Assembly (NCBI GenBank): GCA_016209735.1
Contig: JACQVN010000003.1
Location: forward strand, 1-35,243
Source of the DNA: Candidatus Methylomirabilota bacterium
GTDB lineage: Bacteria > Methylomirabilota > Methylomirabilia > Methylomirabilales > 2-02-FULL-66-22
Reading direction: 5' to 3'
Length of the DNA stretch: 35,243 nt
Part shown: positions 24,143-33,930 of the stretch, piece by piece
Layout of the letters: every line of letters starts with the position of its first letter
Position numbering within the stretch: position 1 is the stretch's first letter
The notes under the pieces: model-generated
What the model saw: the letters and a program-made list of their open reading frames with translations, nothing else
What the model was told of the DNA's origin: nothing
Database searches by the model: none
Translations under genes and position numbers: made by a program

Positions 24143-25225
24143 GTGTTTTACCATTTGCTGTATCCGCTGGCGAAGACGATCGGCCCCTTCAACGTCTTCC
24201 GGTACGTGACGTTCCGGACGGCGGGAGCCTTTCTCACGGCGCTCCTCCTTACCATGGTGCTGGGCCCGCTGATCATCCGGAAGCTCTCGGAGCTGAGAGC
24301 GGGGCAGGTGGTGCGGGAGGACGGACCCAAGGCTCACCTGAAGAAGGCCGGCACGCCGACCATGGGGGGCGTCCTCATCCTCCTGGCGGTGGCCGCGGCC
24401 ACGCTGCTCTGGGCGCAGCTCTCCAACCGGTTCATCTGGCTGGCACTCTACGTCACGGTGGGGTTGGGGGTCGTGGGATTCCTGGACGACTACCTGAAGC
24501 TCCGGCGCGCGACCAGCCAGGGCCTCACGGCGCGCCAGAAGTTCCTCTGGCAGATCCTGCTGGGGCTGTCCGCGGGGGCATATCTCTATTTCTATCCTGT
24601 AGATGCCTTCACGACCAGGCTGGCCATCCCCTTTGTGAAGAGTTGGCTGCCGGAGCTGGGGATCGGGTACATCGTCTTTGCCATGCTGGTGATCGTGGGC
24701 TGCTCCAATGCCGTGAACCTGACCGACGGTCTGGACGGCCTGGCCATCGTGCCGACCCTCATGGCGGCGGGCACCTTCACGATCTTCGCCTACGTGGCGG
24801 GCCACGCGGCCATTGCCCGCTACCTGCAAGTGATCTTCGTACGGGGGGCCAGCGAGCTGCCCGTCTTCGGCGGAGCGCTGGTGGGGGCGAGCCTCGGCTT
24901 CCTCTGGTACAACGCCCATCCGGCGCAGCTCTTCATGGGGGACACGGGCTCGCTGGCCCTGGGCGGGGCGCTGGCCACGGTGGCCCTGATCACCAAGAAC
25001 GAGCTGATCCTGGTGGTGGCGGGGGGCTGCTTCGTGGTGGAGGCGCTCTCGGTCATGATCCAGATCTTCTGGTATCGCCGGACCGGGAAGCGCATCTTCC
25101 GCATGGCGCCGATCCATCACCATTACGAGCTGAACGGGCTGCCGGAGCCGAAGATCATCGTGCGGTTCTGGATCGTCTCATTCGTCCTCCAGGTGGTGGC
25201 ATTGACGACGCTCAAACTCCGGTGA
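24143..25225 (+). CDS. mraY: Phospho-N-acetylmuramoyl-pentapeptide transferase MraY
   Basis: A 360-aa polytopic inner-membrane enzyme that transfers phospho-MurNAc-pentapeptide to undecaprenyl phosphate, making lipid I. About ten TM segments are visible. Family motifs are GTPTMGGVLIL, the metal-binding VGFLDDYLKL, NAVNLTDGLDGLA, LWYNAHPAQLFMGDTGSLALGG and the cytoplasmic PIHHHYELNG, with a normal end (VLQVVALTTLKLR). The start is GTG 24143, preceded by AAAGGTGAG and by the heptamer array. The next gene, murD, follows after 40 bp holding another ACGTT array. Confidence 0.97.
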   Translation: MFYHLLYPLAKTIGPFNVFRYVTFRTAGAFLTALLLTMVLGPLIIRKLSELRAGQVVREDGPKAHLKKAGTPTMGGVLILLAVAAATLLWAQLSNRFIWLALYVTVGLGVVGFLDDYLKLRRATSQGLTARQKFLWQILLGLSAGAYLYFYPVDAFTTRLAIPFVKSWLPELGIGYIVFAMLVIVGCSNAVNLTDGLDGLAIVPTLMAAGTFTIFAYVAGHAAIARYLQVIFVRGASELPVFGGALVGASLGFLWYNAHPAQLFMGDTGSLALGGALATVALITKNELILVVAGGCFVVEALSVMIQIFWYRRTGKRIFRMAPIHHHYELNGLPEPKIIVRFWIVSFVLQVVALTTLKLR

Positions 25226-25229
25226 GCCG

Positions 25230-25250
25230 TTTAACGTTCAACGTTAAACG
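25230..25250. repeat. Heptamer array (ACGTTAA) between mraY and murD
   Basis: TTTAACGTTCAACGTTAAACG contains three 7-bp units in the same register as the 24105 and 31715 arrays, with inverted ends around AACGTT. It lies entirely in the mraY-murD spacer and abuts the murD ribosome site GAGG. Confidence 0.6.
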
Positions 25251-25264
25251 CGAGGGATGTGGCA

Positions 25265-26653
25265 GTGGAACGGCTGGAGCTGCAAGGCAAGCGGGTGACT
25301 GTCGTGGGTCTGGCGCGGAGCGGCGTGGCAGCCTGCAAGGCGCTGGCCGAGCGGGGCGCCGTCGTCCTGGGGAGCGACCTGCGTCCCGGCGACAAGCTGG
25401 CGGCGGACCTGGCGGATCTCGGGCGGCGCGGCGTCGCCATCGAGACCGGGGGCCACACGGAGGCCGCCTTCCTTAACGCCGATCTCATCGTGATCAGCCC
25501 GGGCGTGGAGACGGAGCACCCGTTGCTCGCGGCCGCCCGCCTCCGCGGGATTCCGGTATGGGGGGAGGTGGAACTGGCCTATCGCCTCACGGACGCCCGC
25601 TTCCTGGCGGTGACCGGCACCAACGGCAAGAGCACCACCACGAGCCTGACCGGCGCCATGCTGGAGGCGGCCGGCATCCCGTCGCTCGTGGCGGGAAACA
25701 TCGGGACGGCCCTCTGCGAGGTGGCCCCAGGGCTCGGCGTCGACCACTGGATCGTGGCCGAGCTCTCCAGCTTCCAGCTTGAGACCGTCGTGAGCTTCCG
25801 GCCGCGCATCGCCGTCCTCCTGAATCTGGCCCCGGACCATCTGGACCGCTATGCGGACGTGGGGGACTACTACCGGGCCAAGGCGCGCATCTTCCTCAGC
25901 CAGACGCCGGAGGATGCCGCCGTTCTGAATGCCGAGGATCCCCTGATCCCGCAGTACGCCGCGCCGCTGCGGGCGCGGCCCTTGCTGTTCAGTCGCGCGC
26001 ACACGGTGGGCGACGGGGCCTTTGTCCGGGCCGGACAGGTGGTTGTCCGCCGCGGGGGGCGAAGCGCGCCCGTCTGTCCGGTCTCGGACATCCGCATCCT
26101 GGGCCTGCACAACCTGGAGAACGCCCTGGCCGCCGCCGCCGCCGCCGCGGAGGCCGGGGCCTCTCCGGAGGCCATCGCCGCCGCCTTGCGGGACTTCCGC
26201 GGATTGCCGCATCGGCTGGAGCCGGTGGGAGAGCGGGGGGGGGTGCGCTTCATCAACGACTCCAAGGGCACCAATGTGGGGGCGGTGCGGAAGTCGCTGG
26301 AGGGCTTCGGGCAGGGGGTCATTCTCATCGCCGGCGGAAAGGACAAGGGGGGAGATTTCACGCCCCTCCGCCCCCTGGTGGAGAGCCGCGTGAAGCGCCT
26401 GCTGCTCCTGGGGCAGGCGGCGAGAAAGATCCGGGAGCAGCTCCACGGGGCGTGCCCCATGGAGGCGGTGGAATCGCTGGAGGAGGCAGTCCGGCGGGGG
26501 GCCGCGTTGGCCGAGCCGGGAGACACGGTCCTCCTGTCCCCGGCCTGCGCCAGCTTCGACATGTTCCGGGATTTCGAGCATCGCGGGGAGGTGTTCCGCC
26601 AGGCCGTGCAGGAGCTCTTGGGTGCGCGGGACGTGGAGCGACGCCATGGTTGA
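25265..26653 (+). CDS. murD: UDP-N-acetylmuramoylalanine-D-glutamate ligase MurD
   Basis: A 462-aa cytoplasmic ligase adding D-Glu to UDP-MurNAc-L-Ala. It has an N-terminal Rossmann-like domain (VTVVGLARSGVAACKALAERG), P-loop VTGTNGKSTTTSL, ELSSFQLETV, LNLAPDHLDRY with lysine in RAKARIFL, HNLENALAAAA, HRLEPVGERGGVRFINDSKGTN and LLSPACASFDMFRDFEHRG, all MurD hallmarks. Two GTG codons are candidates: 25259 lies only 3 bases after GAGG, while 25265 lies 9 bases after, so I prefer 25265. The 3' end overlaps ftsW by 8 nt. Confidence 0.96.
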   Translation: MERLELQGKRVTVVGLARSGVAACKALAERGAVVLGSDLRPGDKLAADLADLGRRGVAIETGGHTEAAFLNADLIVISPGVETEHPLLAAARLRGIPVWGEVELAYRLTDARFLAVTGTNGKSTTTSLTGAMLEAAGIPSLVAGNIGTALCEVAPGLGVDHWIVAELSSFQLETVVSFRPRIAVLLNLAPDHLDRYADVGDYYRAKARIFLSQTPEDAAVLNAEDPLIPQYAAPLRARPLLFSRAHTVGDGAFVRAGQVVVRRGGRSAPVCPVSDIRILGLHNLENALAAAAAAAEAGASPEAIAAALRDFRGLPHRLEPVGERGGVRFINDSKGTNVGAVRKSLEGFGQGVILIAGGKDKGGDFTPLRPLVESRVKRLLLLGQAARKIREQLHGACPMEAVESLEEAVRRGAALAEPGDTVLLSPACASFDMFRDFEHRGEVFRQAVQELLGARDVERRHG

Positions 26654-27845
26654 AGCGACCCTGCCGACCGCCGGTCCGGGCCCGGCGACCACGGATCTGG
26701 GGAGGCGCCCCCGCGGCTGGCGGGCGCTCCTGCCGGCGCGCGCCGAGGGAGGGAGCGTTTCCTCCGTGGACCAGATCCTGCTGGTGGGCGTGCTCCTCCT
26801 GGTGGCGCTCGGCATCGTGATGATCTACAGCAGCAGCGCCATCCGGGCCCAGGAGCGTTTCGCCGATCCGGCCTACTTCCTGAAGCGTCAGCTCATGTGG
26901 AGCGTGGTGGCTCTCCTGGCCATGAGCGTGGCCATCTTCCTGGACCTGAAGACGCTCCAGCGGTTGACCCCGATCCTCTTCCTGGGCAGCCTGCTCCTCC
27001 TGATGCTGGTGCTCATTCCGGGGGTGGGCGCGAAGGTCAACGGCGCGCGACGCTGGATCCGCATCCTGGGCGTCTTGAACTTCCAGCCTGCGGAGCTGGC
27101 CAAGATCGCCCTGGTCATGTTCCTGGCGAGCTACTTCGCCCGCCGGCAGGATCGCCTGGACAGCTACCTGGACGGATTCCTCCCCCCCCTCCTCATGACC
27201 GGGCTGATGGCCGGGCTGATCATCGCGCAGCCGAACTTCGGGACCGTCGGCGTCCTCCTTTTCGTGGCCGGGGTGGTCTTCTTCGTGGGCGGGGCACACC
27301 TCGGGCACATGGCCGCCACGGCGGCCGCGGCCCTGCCGATCCTGGCCTACCTCATCTATCGCTCACCACACGGGTGGGACCGGATCCTGATTCTCTGGGA
27401 TCCCAGCCGCGCCTCGGCCAAGGTCACCTACCACATGGACCAGTCGTTCAACGCGCTCGGCCAGGGGGGCCTCTTCGGGCTCGGGCTCGGCAACAGCATG
27501 CAGAAGCTCTTCTTCCTGCCCGAGCCGCACAACGATTTCATCTTCGCGATCCTGGGGGAGGAACTGGGATTCGTGGGGGCGCTGGCCGTGGTGGGTCTGT
27601 TCCTGGTCATCCTCTGGCGGGGGACCCGGGCGGCGCTGCGGGCGCAGGAGCCGTTCGCGAGCTATCTGGCCGTGGGGCTCACGGCCCTGGTGGTAGGGCA
27701 GGGGGTGCTGAACATGGGGGTGGTGAGCGGACTCTTGCCCACGACGGGGATACCGCTGCCGTTTCTCAGCTTCGGCGGCTCGTCCCTCACCTTCATGCTG
27801 TTCGGGGTGGGCATCCTCTTGAACATCTCTCGCCACTCCCGCTGA
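26646..27845 (+). CDS. ftsW: Septal peptidoglycan glycosyltransferase FtsW (SEDS family)
   Basis: A 399-aa multipass SEDS protein that polymerises lipid II with its partner FtsI. After a roughly 45-residue cytoplasmic N-terminal tail come about ten TM segments. Conserved SEDS signatures include MIYSSSAIRA, FQPAELAKIALVMFLA, IIAQPNFGTVG, the ILGEELGFVGA loop, and TTGIPLPFLSFGGSSL near the C-terminus. ATG 26646 follows GGAGCGACGCC and overlaps murD, giving translational coupling. The order murD-ftsW-murG is the usual dcw order. Element D separates it from murG. Confidence 0.96.
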   Translation: MVEATLPTAGPGPATTDLGRRPRGWRALLPARAEGGSVSSVDQILLVGVLLLVALGIVMIYSSSAIRAQERFADPAYFLKRQLMWSVVALLAMSVAIFLDLKTLQRLTPILFLGSLLLLMLVLIPGVGAKVNGARRWIRILGVLNFQPAELAKIALVMFLASYFARRQDRLDSYLDGFLPPLLMTGLMAGLIIAQPNFGTVGVLLFVAGVVFFVGGAHLGHMAATAAAALPILAYLIYRSPHGWDRILILWDPSRASAKVTYHMDQSFNALGQGGLFGLGLGNSMQKLFFLPEPHNDFIFAILGEELGFVGALAVVGLFLVILWRGTRAALRAQEPFASYLAVGLTALVVGQGVLNMGVVSGLLPTTGIPLPFLSFGGSSLTFMLFGVGILLNISRHSR

Positions 27846-27860
27846 CTCGGGAGGTCCGGC

Positions 27861-28025
27861 TTCACCGCAGAGCTCGCGGAGAACGCAGAGAAAGACAATG
27901 GAGAATGGGATGGTTCCGCGGGGTTCGGGTTCACGGTTTCTCCTGAATCGGCAGGCTGCTTCCGCTTCTGACCGCAGACGGGCCACTCCTTCGAGCTCAG
28001 CGCTCTCTGCGCGCTCTGCGGTGAA
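27861..28025. repeat. Inverted-repeat element D (CACCGCAGAG-type units)
   Basis: The left arm (27861-27894, starting TTCACCGCAGAGCTCGCGG) and right arm (about 28000-28025, ending GCGCTCTGCGGTGAA) are imperfect inverted repeats flanking about 105 bp of unrelated sequence. It fills the ftsW-murG spacer and breaks an otherwise tightly packed operon. A lone left-arm-like copy (TTCACTGCGGAGGCGCAG) lies at about 29179 after murG. Confidence 0.65.
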
Positions 28026-28052
28026 TGGTCGGGGCGGGGAGGAGAGGAAAGG

Positions 28053-29168
28053 GTGCGAGTGGTGATCACGGGAGGGGGCACCGGCGGCCATCTCTTTCCG
28101 GCCCTGGCGATTTGCGAGTGCCTAAAGGCGCGTCGGGCGGAGACCCCGGTGCTCTTCGTGGGGGCCCAGGGGGGTGTCGAGGCCGGCATCCTCCCGCGTC
28201 TGGGCCAGGCCTTCCGCGGCCTGGCCGTGTCGGCCGTCAAGGGGAAGGGTCGCCGCCGGCAAGCCTTGGCCCTCCTGGCGCTGCCGCGGACCGTCCGGGA
28301 AGCCTGCGGCGTCCTGCGGGAATTCCGGGCGGATGTGGTCCTGGGCGTGGGCGGGTACGCGTCTTTCCCCGCCGTGGTGGCCGCGACCCTCTTGGGAACC
28401 CCGCGGGTCATCCACGAGCAGAACGCGATCCCGGGGCTGGCCAACCGCTGGCTGGGACGGCTCGCCTCGGCCATCGCCGTCTCCTTCGAGGCCTCCGGCC
28501 CGGCCTTTCGCGGCCGGCCGGTGGTGGTGACGGGAAGCCCGGTGCGGGCCGCCATCCGCCCGGGGGATCGGCCGTCGGCAAGGGAGCGGCTCGGCCTAGA
28601 GCGCGACACCTTCACGGTGCTGGTCTTCGGCGGCAGCCAGGGCGCGCACCGGCTGAACACGGGGCTGCTGGAGGCGCTGCCCGAGCTGTCCCGCCAGCGG
28701 GACCGCGTGCAGTTTATCCACGCGACGGGGGAGAAGGATCTGGCGGAGGTTCGGGCGGCGTACGAGCGCCATCGGGTGCGGGCACGCGTGGAGCCATTCT
28801 TCGAGGACATGGCCTCGGCCTACCAGGCGGCCGATTTTGCCATCTGTCGGGCGGGGGCGGGCACGGTCTTCGAGTTGGCCGCCATGGGTCTCCCGGCGCT
28901 CCTGGTGCCGTTCCCGTTCGCCGCCAACGACCACCAGCGGGCCAACGCCGAGGCCCTGGTGACGGCGGGCGCGGCCTGGACCGTCCCCGACGCCTACTGC
29001 GACGGTCGGCGGATTGCGGCGACCGTCGCGGCGGCGCTGGAGAAGCCGGCCCTCCTGTCGGGGATGGGGGCCGCCGCACAGACCCTGGCGCGTCCGGACG
29101 CCGCCGAGCGCGTCGTGGACCTCCTGGAGTCGGTCGCCCGGCGGGCGGGCGGGCCAGCAGGCCATTGA
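28053..29168 (+). CDS. murG: UDP-GlcNAc:lipid I GlcNAc transferase MurG
   Basis: A 371-aa peripheral membrane GT-B glycosyltransferase that converts lipid I to lipid II. Motifs in order are VVITGGGTGGHLFPAL, VLGVGGYASFPAV, VIHEQNAIPGLANR, LVFGGSQGAHRLN, and the UDP-GlcNAc site ICRAGAGTVFELAAMGLPALLVPFP with NDHQRANA. Start GTG 28053 has GGAGAGG about seven bases upstream. The C-terminus is rich in Gly, Ala and Arg and ends before a 250-bp spacer with a strong palindrome. Confidence 0.97.
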   Translation: MRVVITGGGTGGHLFPALAICECLKARRAETPVLFVGAQGGVEAGILPRLGQAFRGLAVSAVKGKGRRRQALALLALPRTVREACGVLREFRADVVLGVGGYASFPAVVAATLLGTPRVIHEQNAIPGLANRWLGRLASAIAVSFEASGPAFRGRPVVVTGSPVRAAIRPGDRPSARERLGLERDTFTVLVFGGSQGAHRLNTGLLEALPELSRQRDRVQFIHATGEKDLAEVRAAYERHRVRARVEPFFEDMASAYQAADFAICRAGAGTVFELAAMGLPALLVPFPFAANDHQRANAEALVTAGAAWTVPDAYCDGRRIAATVAAALEKPALLSGMGAAAQTLARPDAAERVVDLLESVARRAGGPAGH

Positions 29169-29282
29169 GCCCGGATTCTTCACTGCGGAGGCGCAGGGAG
29201 CGCCGAGAGCCTGTGAAAGAGTCTCACGTAGACCCGAGACGGGATGATTCGCATGTGCCTGGGCAGACGCCTGTCGGTCGGC

Positions 29283-29329
29283 AAATCCCCCCGTCCCCCC
29301 CTTTAGCAAAGGGGGGTGAGGGGGGATTT
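29283..29329. repeat. 47-bp near-perfect palindrome between murG and murC
   Basis: The left arm AAATCCCCCCGT plus seven C and TTT (29283-29304), a three-base AGC loop, and the right arm AAA plus six G, TGA, six G and ATTT (29308-29329) form a long hairpin with a small internal mismatch. Similar C/G-run palindromes with AAATCCCCC ends recur between genes in many bacteria as REP-like elements. It could also slow or terminate transcription within the cluster. Confidence 0.7.
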
Positions 29330-29415
29330 CGGGCAGACCATGAGGACGCCCCACGGAGCCGTGAGGCCCCGCGAGCTTAGCACCTGGGATTTCTTCACTA
29401 ACGCTGAGGCCAGCC

Positions 29416-30790
<1,375 letters not shown>

Positions 30791-30813
<23 letters not shown>

Positions 30814-31714
30814 GGGGGAACTGGCCGGCCGGCTGCGAAGGCGGCTCCGGGGGAAGGTGGAGTCCCACGTGCCGCTGGCCCGTCAGACCTCCTTCGGCGT
30901 CGGGGGGCCGGCGCGAGTCGTGGTGTCCCCCGCGGACGAAGCGGACCTGCTGGAGTGTCTGAACCTGGCGGCGTCGGAGGGAATGCCGGTCCTGATCCTG
31001 GGGGCCGGGAGCAATACCTTGATCCGGGACGGCGGCTTTCCGGGGATGGTGATCCGGCCGGACGCATTTCGAATGCTGGAGCGGCAGGGAGAACGGATCA
31101 CGGCCGGGGCGGGGGTAAGGATCAGCCGCCTCCTGGCCTTTGGCGCGAAGCAAGGCCTCAGCGGTCTCGAGATCCTCACGGGCGTTCCGGGGACGGTGGG
31201 CGGGGCAGTCTGGGGCAACGCGGGTGCGTGGGGTGGCGCGGTGGGCGATCGGGTCGTGACGGTCCGGATCGTCCGGGCGGCCGAGGGGACGATGGAGCTT
31301 CCGCGCGCAGCCATCCCCTTCCGCTACCGCGCTTCGGGCTTGCCGGCCGGCGCCGTCATCACGCGGGCGACCTTCGGCCTGGTTCCCGGGGAGGGCGGGG
31401 ATGTCCGGCGATGCATCTCGGCCTACCTGGTGCAGCGGAGCCGCAAGCAGCCGGTGGAGTACCGATCGGCCGGGTCGATCTTCAAGAATCCCCCGGGGGA
31501 TTACGCCGGCCGCCTGGTAGAGGCTGCGGGCCTGAAGGGCAGCCGGATCGGGAACGCGCAAATCTCCGAGAAGCACGGGAACTTCATCGTGAATCTGGGA
31601 GGGGCGCGGGCGGCAGACATCCTGGCCCTGGTGGAACTGGCGAAGCGGCGCGTGCGGGAGGCCGCCGGAGTCGAGCTCGAGCTGGAGATGCAGGTGGTGG
31701 GGGAGGACACGTGA
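30791..31714 (+). CDS. murB: UDP-N-acetylenolpyruvoylglucosamine reductase MurB
   Basis: A 307-aa FAD flavoprotein reducing UDP-GlcNAc-enolpyruvate to UDP-MurNAc with NADPH. FAD-binding parts are [13 protein letters not shown] and [19 protein letters not shown], then [21 protein letters not shown]. The catalytic C-terminal domain has FRYRASGLP, the serine proton donor in SAGSIFKNP, and a Glu near the end (GVELELEMQ). The short form without the extra loop suggests a type II MurB. GTG 30791 (GGAGAG upstream) and ATG 30800 are both possible starts. It overlaps murC. Confidence 0.95.
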
Positions 31715-31832
31715 TACGTTAAACGTTAAACGTTTAACGTTAAACGTGAAGGGGCCGGACCTCGATCCCTGACACCTGACACCCGGTCCCTGAACCCTGA
31801 ATCCTGAACCTCGAACCTCGAACCGCGAACTG
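31715..31832. repeat. Composite short-period repeat block between murB and ftsQ
   Basis: Heptamers TACGTTA, AACGTTA, AACGTTT, AACGTTA (31715-31747) lead to GGGGCCGGAC (31751-31760). TGACACC, CTGAACC/CTGAATC and CTCGAAC/CGCGAAC heptamers follow, up to just before ftsQ. The order matches the block at 14286-14450. All units are 7-8 bp, so the block is non-coding. Confidence 0.7.
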
Positions 31833-31837
31833 AGCCC

Positions 31838-32665
31838 ATGGAGCCTCGCGCAACGATCCAGGATTTCCGGACGAGCGAGCCCGGCAGACGGCCGAAGCGG
31901 TCGCGGCGAGAGTCGCTGCCGCGCCTCCGCCGACTGCTTCAGGCGGCGGCGATTCTCCTGGTCGTCGCCGGGGGCGTCGCGGCGCTCTGGGAAGGCTACC
32001 GCCGAGTCGTTCGGCTGCCCTACTTTCGCGTGACCGAGGTCCGGGTGGAGGGGAACCTCCAGGTGCCGGAAACGGACATCGTGGCAAGTTTGGGGTTGGA
32101 TTACGACAGCAACATTCTGGAGCTGGACCTGCCCGACCTGAGCCGGCGGGTCCTGCAAAACCCGTGGATCCGGGAGGCTTCGGTACGGCGCCAGCTCCCC
32201 CTCTCGCTGACCATCCGGGTGGTGGAGCGGGTCCCGGAGGCGGTCTTCATCGCCGGTAGACGGTACCTGCTGAGCGCCGACGGCGTGATCCTGGCCGCGC
32301 TGGACGACGGGGAGCTCCCCACCCTGCCCACGTTACGCTCCGCCCTGCCGCGCCCCGTGGGCGTGGGGGAGCGGGTGCTCTCCTCCGAGATGGCGCAGGG
32401 GCTGTCGGTCTGGCGGCAGTTCCAGATGGCCAATGCGCTGCAAGGGGAGAGAGCCCACGAGATCGCCATGGCGACGGACGGGAGCTACCTGGTGAACCTT
32501 GGCCAGGAGATGCCCGTCATTCGCCTGCACGCCCGGGGGCTGGAAGAGCAGTTGCGCCGTCTGGGGGCGGCCCTGGCCGCCAGCGGGCAGGGGTTGGGCA
32601 CCTTCGCGGAGGTCGATCTGCGGTTTCGCGATCGGGTCGTGTTTCGGCCGGTCAAGGGAGGATGA
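31838..32665 (+). CDS. ftsQ: Cell division protein FtsQ/DivIB
   Basis: A 275-aa bitopic division protein: basic cytoplasmic tail (about residues 1-33), TM (LLQAAAILLVVAGGVAALW), then a periplasmic POTRA domain (YFRVTEVRVEGNLQVPETDIV) and the FtsQ beta domain (VRRQLPLSLTIRVVERVPEAVFI, LLSADGVIL, VRFRPVKGG-like end). It links FtsL/FtsB to the Z-ring machinery. ATG 31838 is preceded by the repeat block and no strong ribosome site. The stop overlaps the ftsA start (ATGA). Confidence 0.93.
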   Translation: MEPRATIQDFRTSEPGRRPKRSRRESLPRLRRLLQAAAILLVVAGGVAALWEGYRRVVRLPYFRVTEVRVEGNLQVPETDIVASLGLDYDSNILELDLPDLSRRVLQNPWIREASVRRQLPLSLTIRVVERVPEAVFIAGRRYLLSADGVILAALDDGELPTLPTLRSALPRPVGVGERVLSSEMAQGLSVWRQFQMANALQGERAHEIAMATDGSYLVNLGQEMPVIRLHARGLEEQLRRLGAALAASGQGLGTFAEVDLRFRDRVVFRPVKGG

Positions 32666-33909
32666 TGGCGGTGGCCAAGGATCGCAACCTCGTGGTGGGG
32701 CTGGACATTGGCACGACCAAGGTCTGCGCCATCGTCAGCGAACAGGACGGCCAGGGGGGGCTGGAGATCGTGGGGATAGGCCACACGGCCTCCCGCGGGC
32801 TCCGCAAGGGAGTGGTGGTGAACATCGACGCCACCGTGGACTCGGTCCGGCGGGCGGTGGAGGACGCCGAGATCATGGCGGGGGTGGAGATCCGTTCCGC
32901 CTTCGTCGGCATCGCCGGCGGGCACATCAAGGGGATCAACAGCCGGGGGGTCATCGCCATCTCCGGCAAGAACCGCGAGGTCGCCAAGCAGGACGTCGAG
33001 CGGGTCATCGACGCCGCCAAGGCGGTGGCGCTGCCGGTGGATCGCGAGGTGATCCACATCCTGCCCCAGGAGTTCGTGATCGACGACCAGGGGGGAATCA
33101 AACAGCCGCTGGGGATGGTGGGCACCCGCCTGGAGGCGGAGGTGCACATCGTGACCGGCGCCGTGGCCTCGGCCCAGAACATCGTCAAGTGCGTGAACAA
33201 GGCGGGCCTGGAGGTCCAGGATATCGTCCTGCAACAACTGGCCAGTTCCGAGGCTACCCTAGCCCCGGAGGAGAAGGAGCTGGGCTGCGTCCTGATCGAC
33301 GTGGGGGGCGGGACGACGGACGTGGCCGTCTTCGTGGACGGGAGCATCTACCACACGGCGGTCCTGGCGGTGGGGGGGGATATGCTCACCAACGACATCG
33401 CCATCGGACTCCGCACGCCGCGCCCCGAGGCCGAGTCGCTGAAGCGGAAGTACGGCTGCGCCCTGGCCGCCATGGTCAAGCCGGACGAGAAGATCGAGGT
33501 GCCCAGCGTGGGGGGGCGCAAGCCGCGCCTCCTGGCGCGACACACCCTGTGCGAGGTCATCCAGCCCCGGCTGGAGGAGCTGTTCCTGCTGGTCCACCGG
33601 GAGGTGCAGCGGGCGGGATACCTCGGCCGGGTGAGCGCGGGCGTGGTGGTCACCGGGGGCTCCTCCATCATGGAGGGGGTGCCGGAGCTGGCGGAGCAGC
33701 TCTTCGACATGCCCGTGCGCCGGGGGGCGCCGCGCGGGGTGGGAGGCCTCACCGATGTCATCAACAGCCCGATGTACGCCACGGGAGTGGGTCTGGGGAT
33801 CTACGGGGCGGCCCACAAGAGCCGCCGGAAGTTCCGGAAGGTGACGGATCGGAACATCTTCGACAAGGTGATCGCGCGAATGAAGGAGTGGTTTGGGGAG
33901 ATCTTTTGA
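32662..33909 (+). CDS. ftsA: Cell division protein FtsA
   Basis: A 415-aa actin-like ATPase that tethers FtsZ to the membrane. Phosphate-1 motif LVVGLDIGTTKVCAIV, the 1C/SHS2 domain (RSAFVGIAGGHIKGINSRG through QEFVIDDQGG), phosphate-2 VLIDVGGGTTDVAVF, adenosine motif VVTGGSSIMEGV, and a C-terminal amphipathic membrane-targeting helix (FDKVIARMKEWFGEIF) are all present. ATG 32662 overlaps ftsQ, with GGGAGG upstream. ftsZ starts 21 bp after the stop. Confidence 0.97.
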   Translation: MMAVAKDRNLVVGLDIGTTKVCAIVSEQDGQGGLEIVGIGHTASRGLRKGVVVNIDATVDSVRRAVEDAEIMAGVEIRSAFVGIAGGHIKGINSRGVIAISGKNREVAKQDVERVIDAAKAVALPVDREVIHILPQEFVIDDQGGIKQPLGMVGTRLEAEVHIVTGAVASAQNIVKCVNKAGLEVQDIVLQQLASSEATLAPEEKELGCVLIDVGGGTTDVAVFVDGSIYHTAVLAVGGDMLTNDIAIGLRTPRPEAESLKRKYGCALAAMVKPDEKIEVPSVGGRKPRLLARHTLCEVIQPRLEELFLLVHREVQRAGYLGRVSAGVVVTGGSSIMEGVPELAEQLFDMPVRRGAPRGVGGLTDVINSPMYATGVGLGIYGAAHKSRRKFRKVTDRNIFDKVIARMKEWFGEIF

Positions 33910-33930
33910 GACCGGAAAGGGGGAAGGCGG

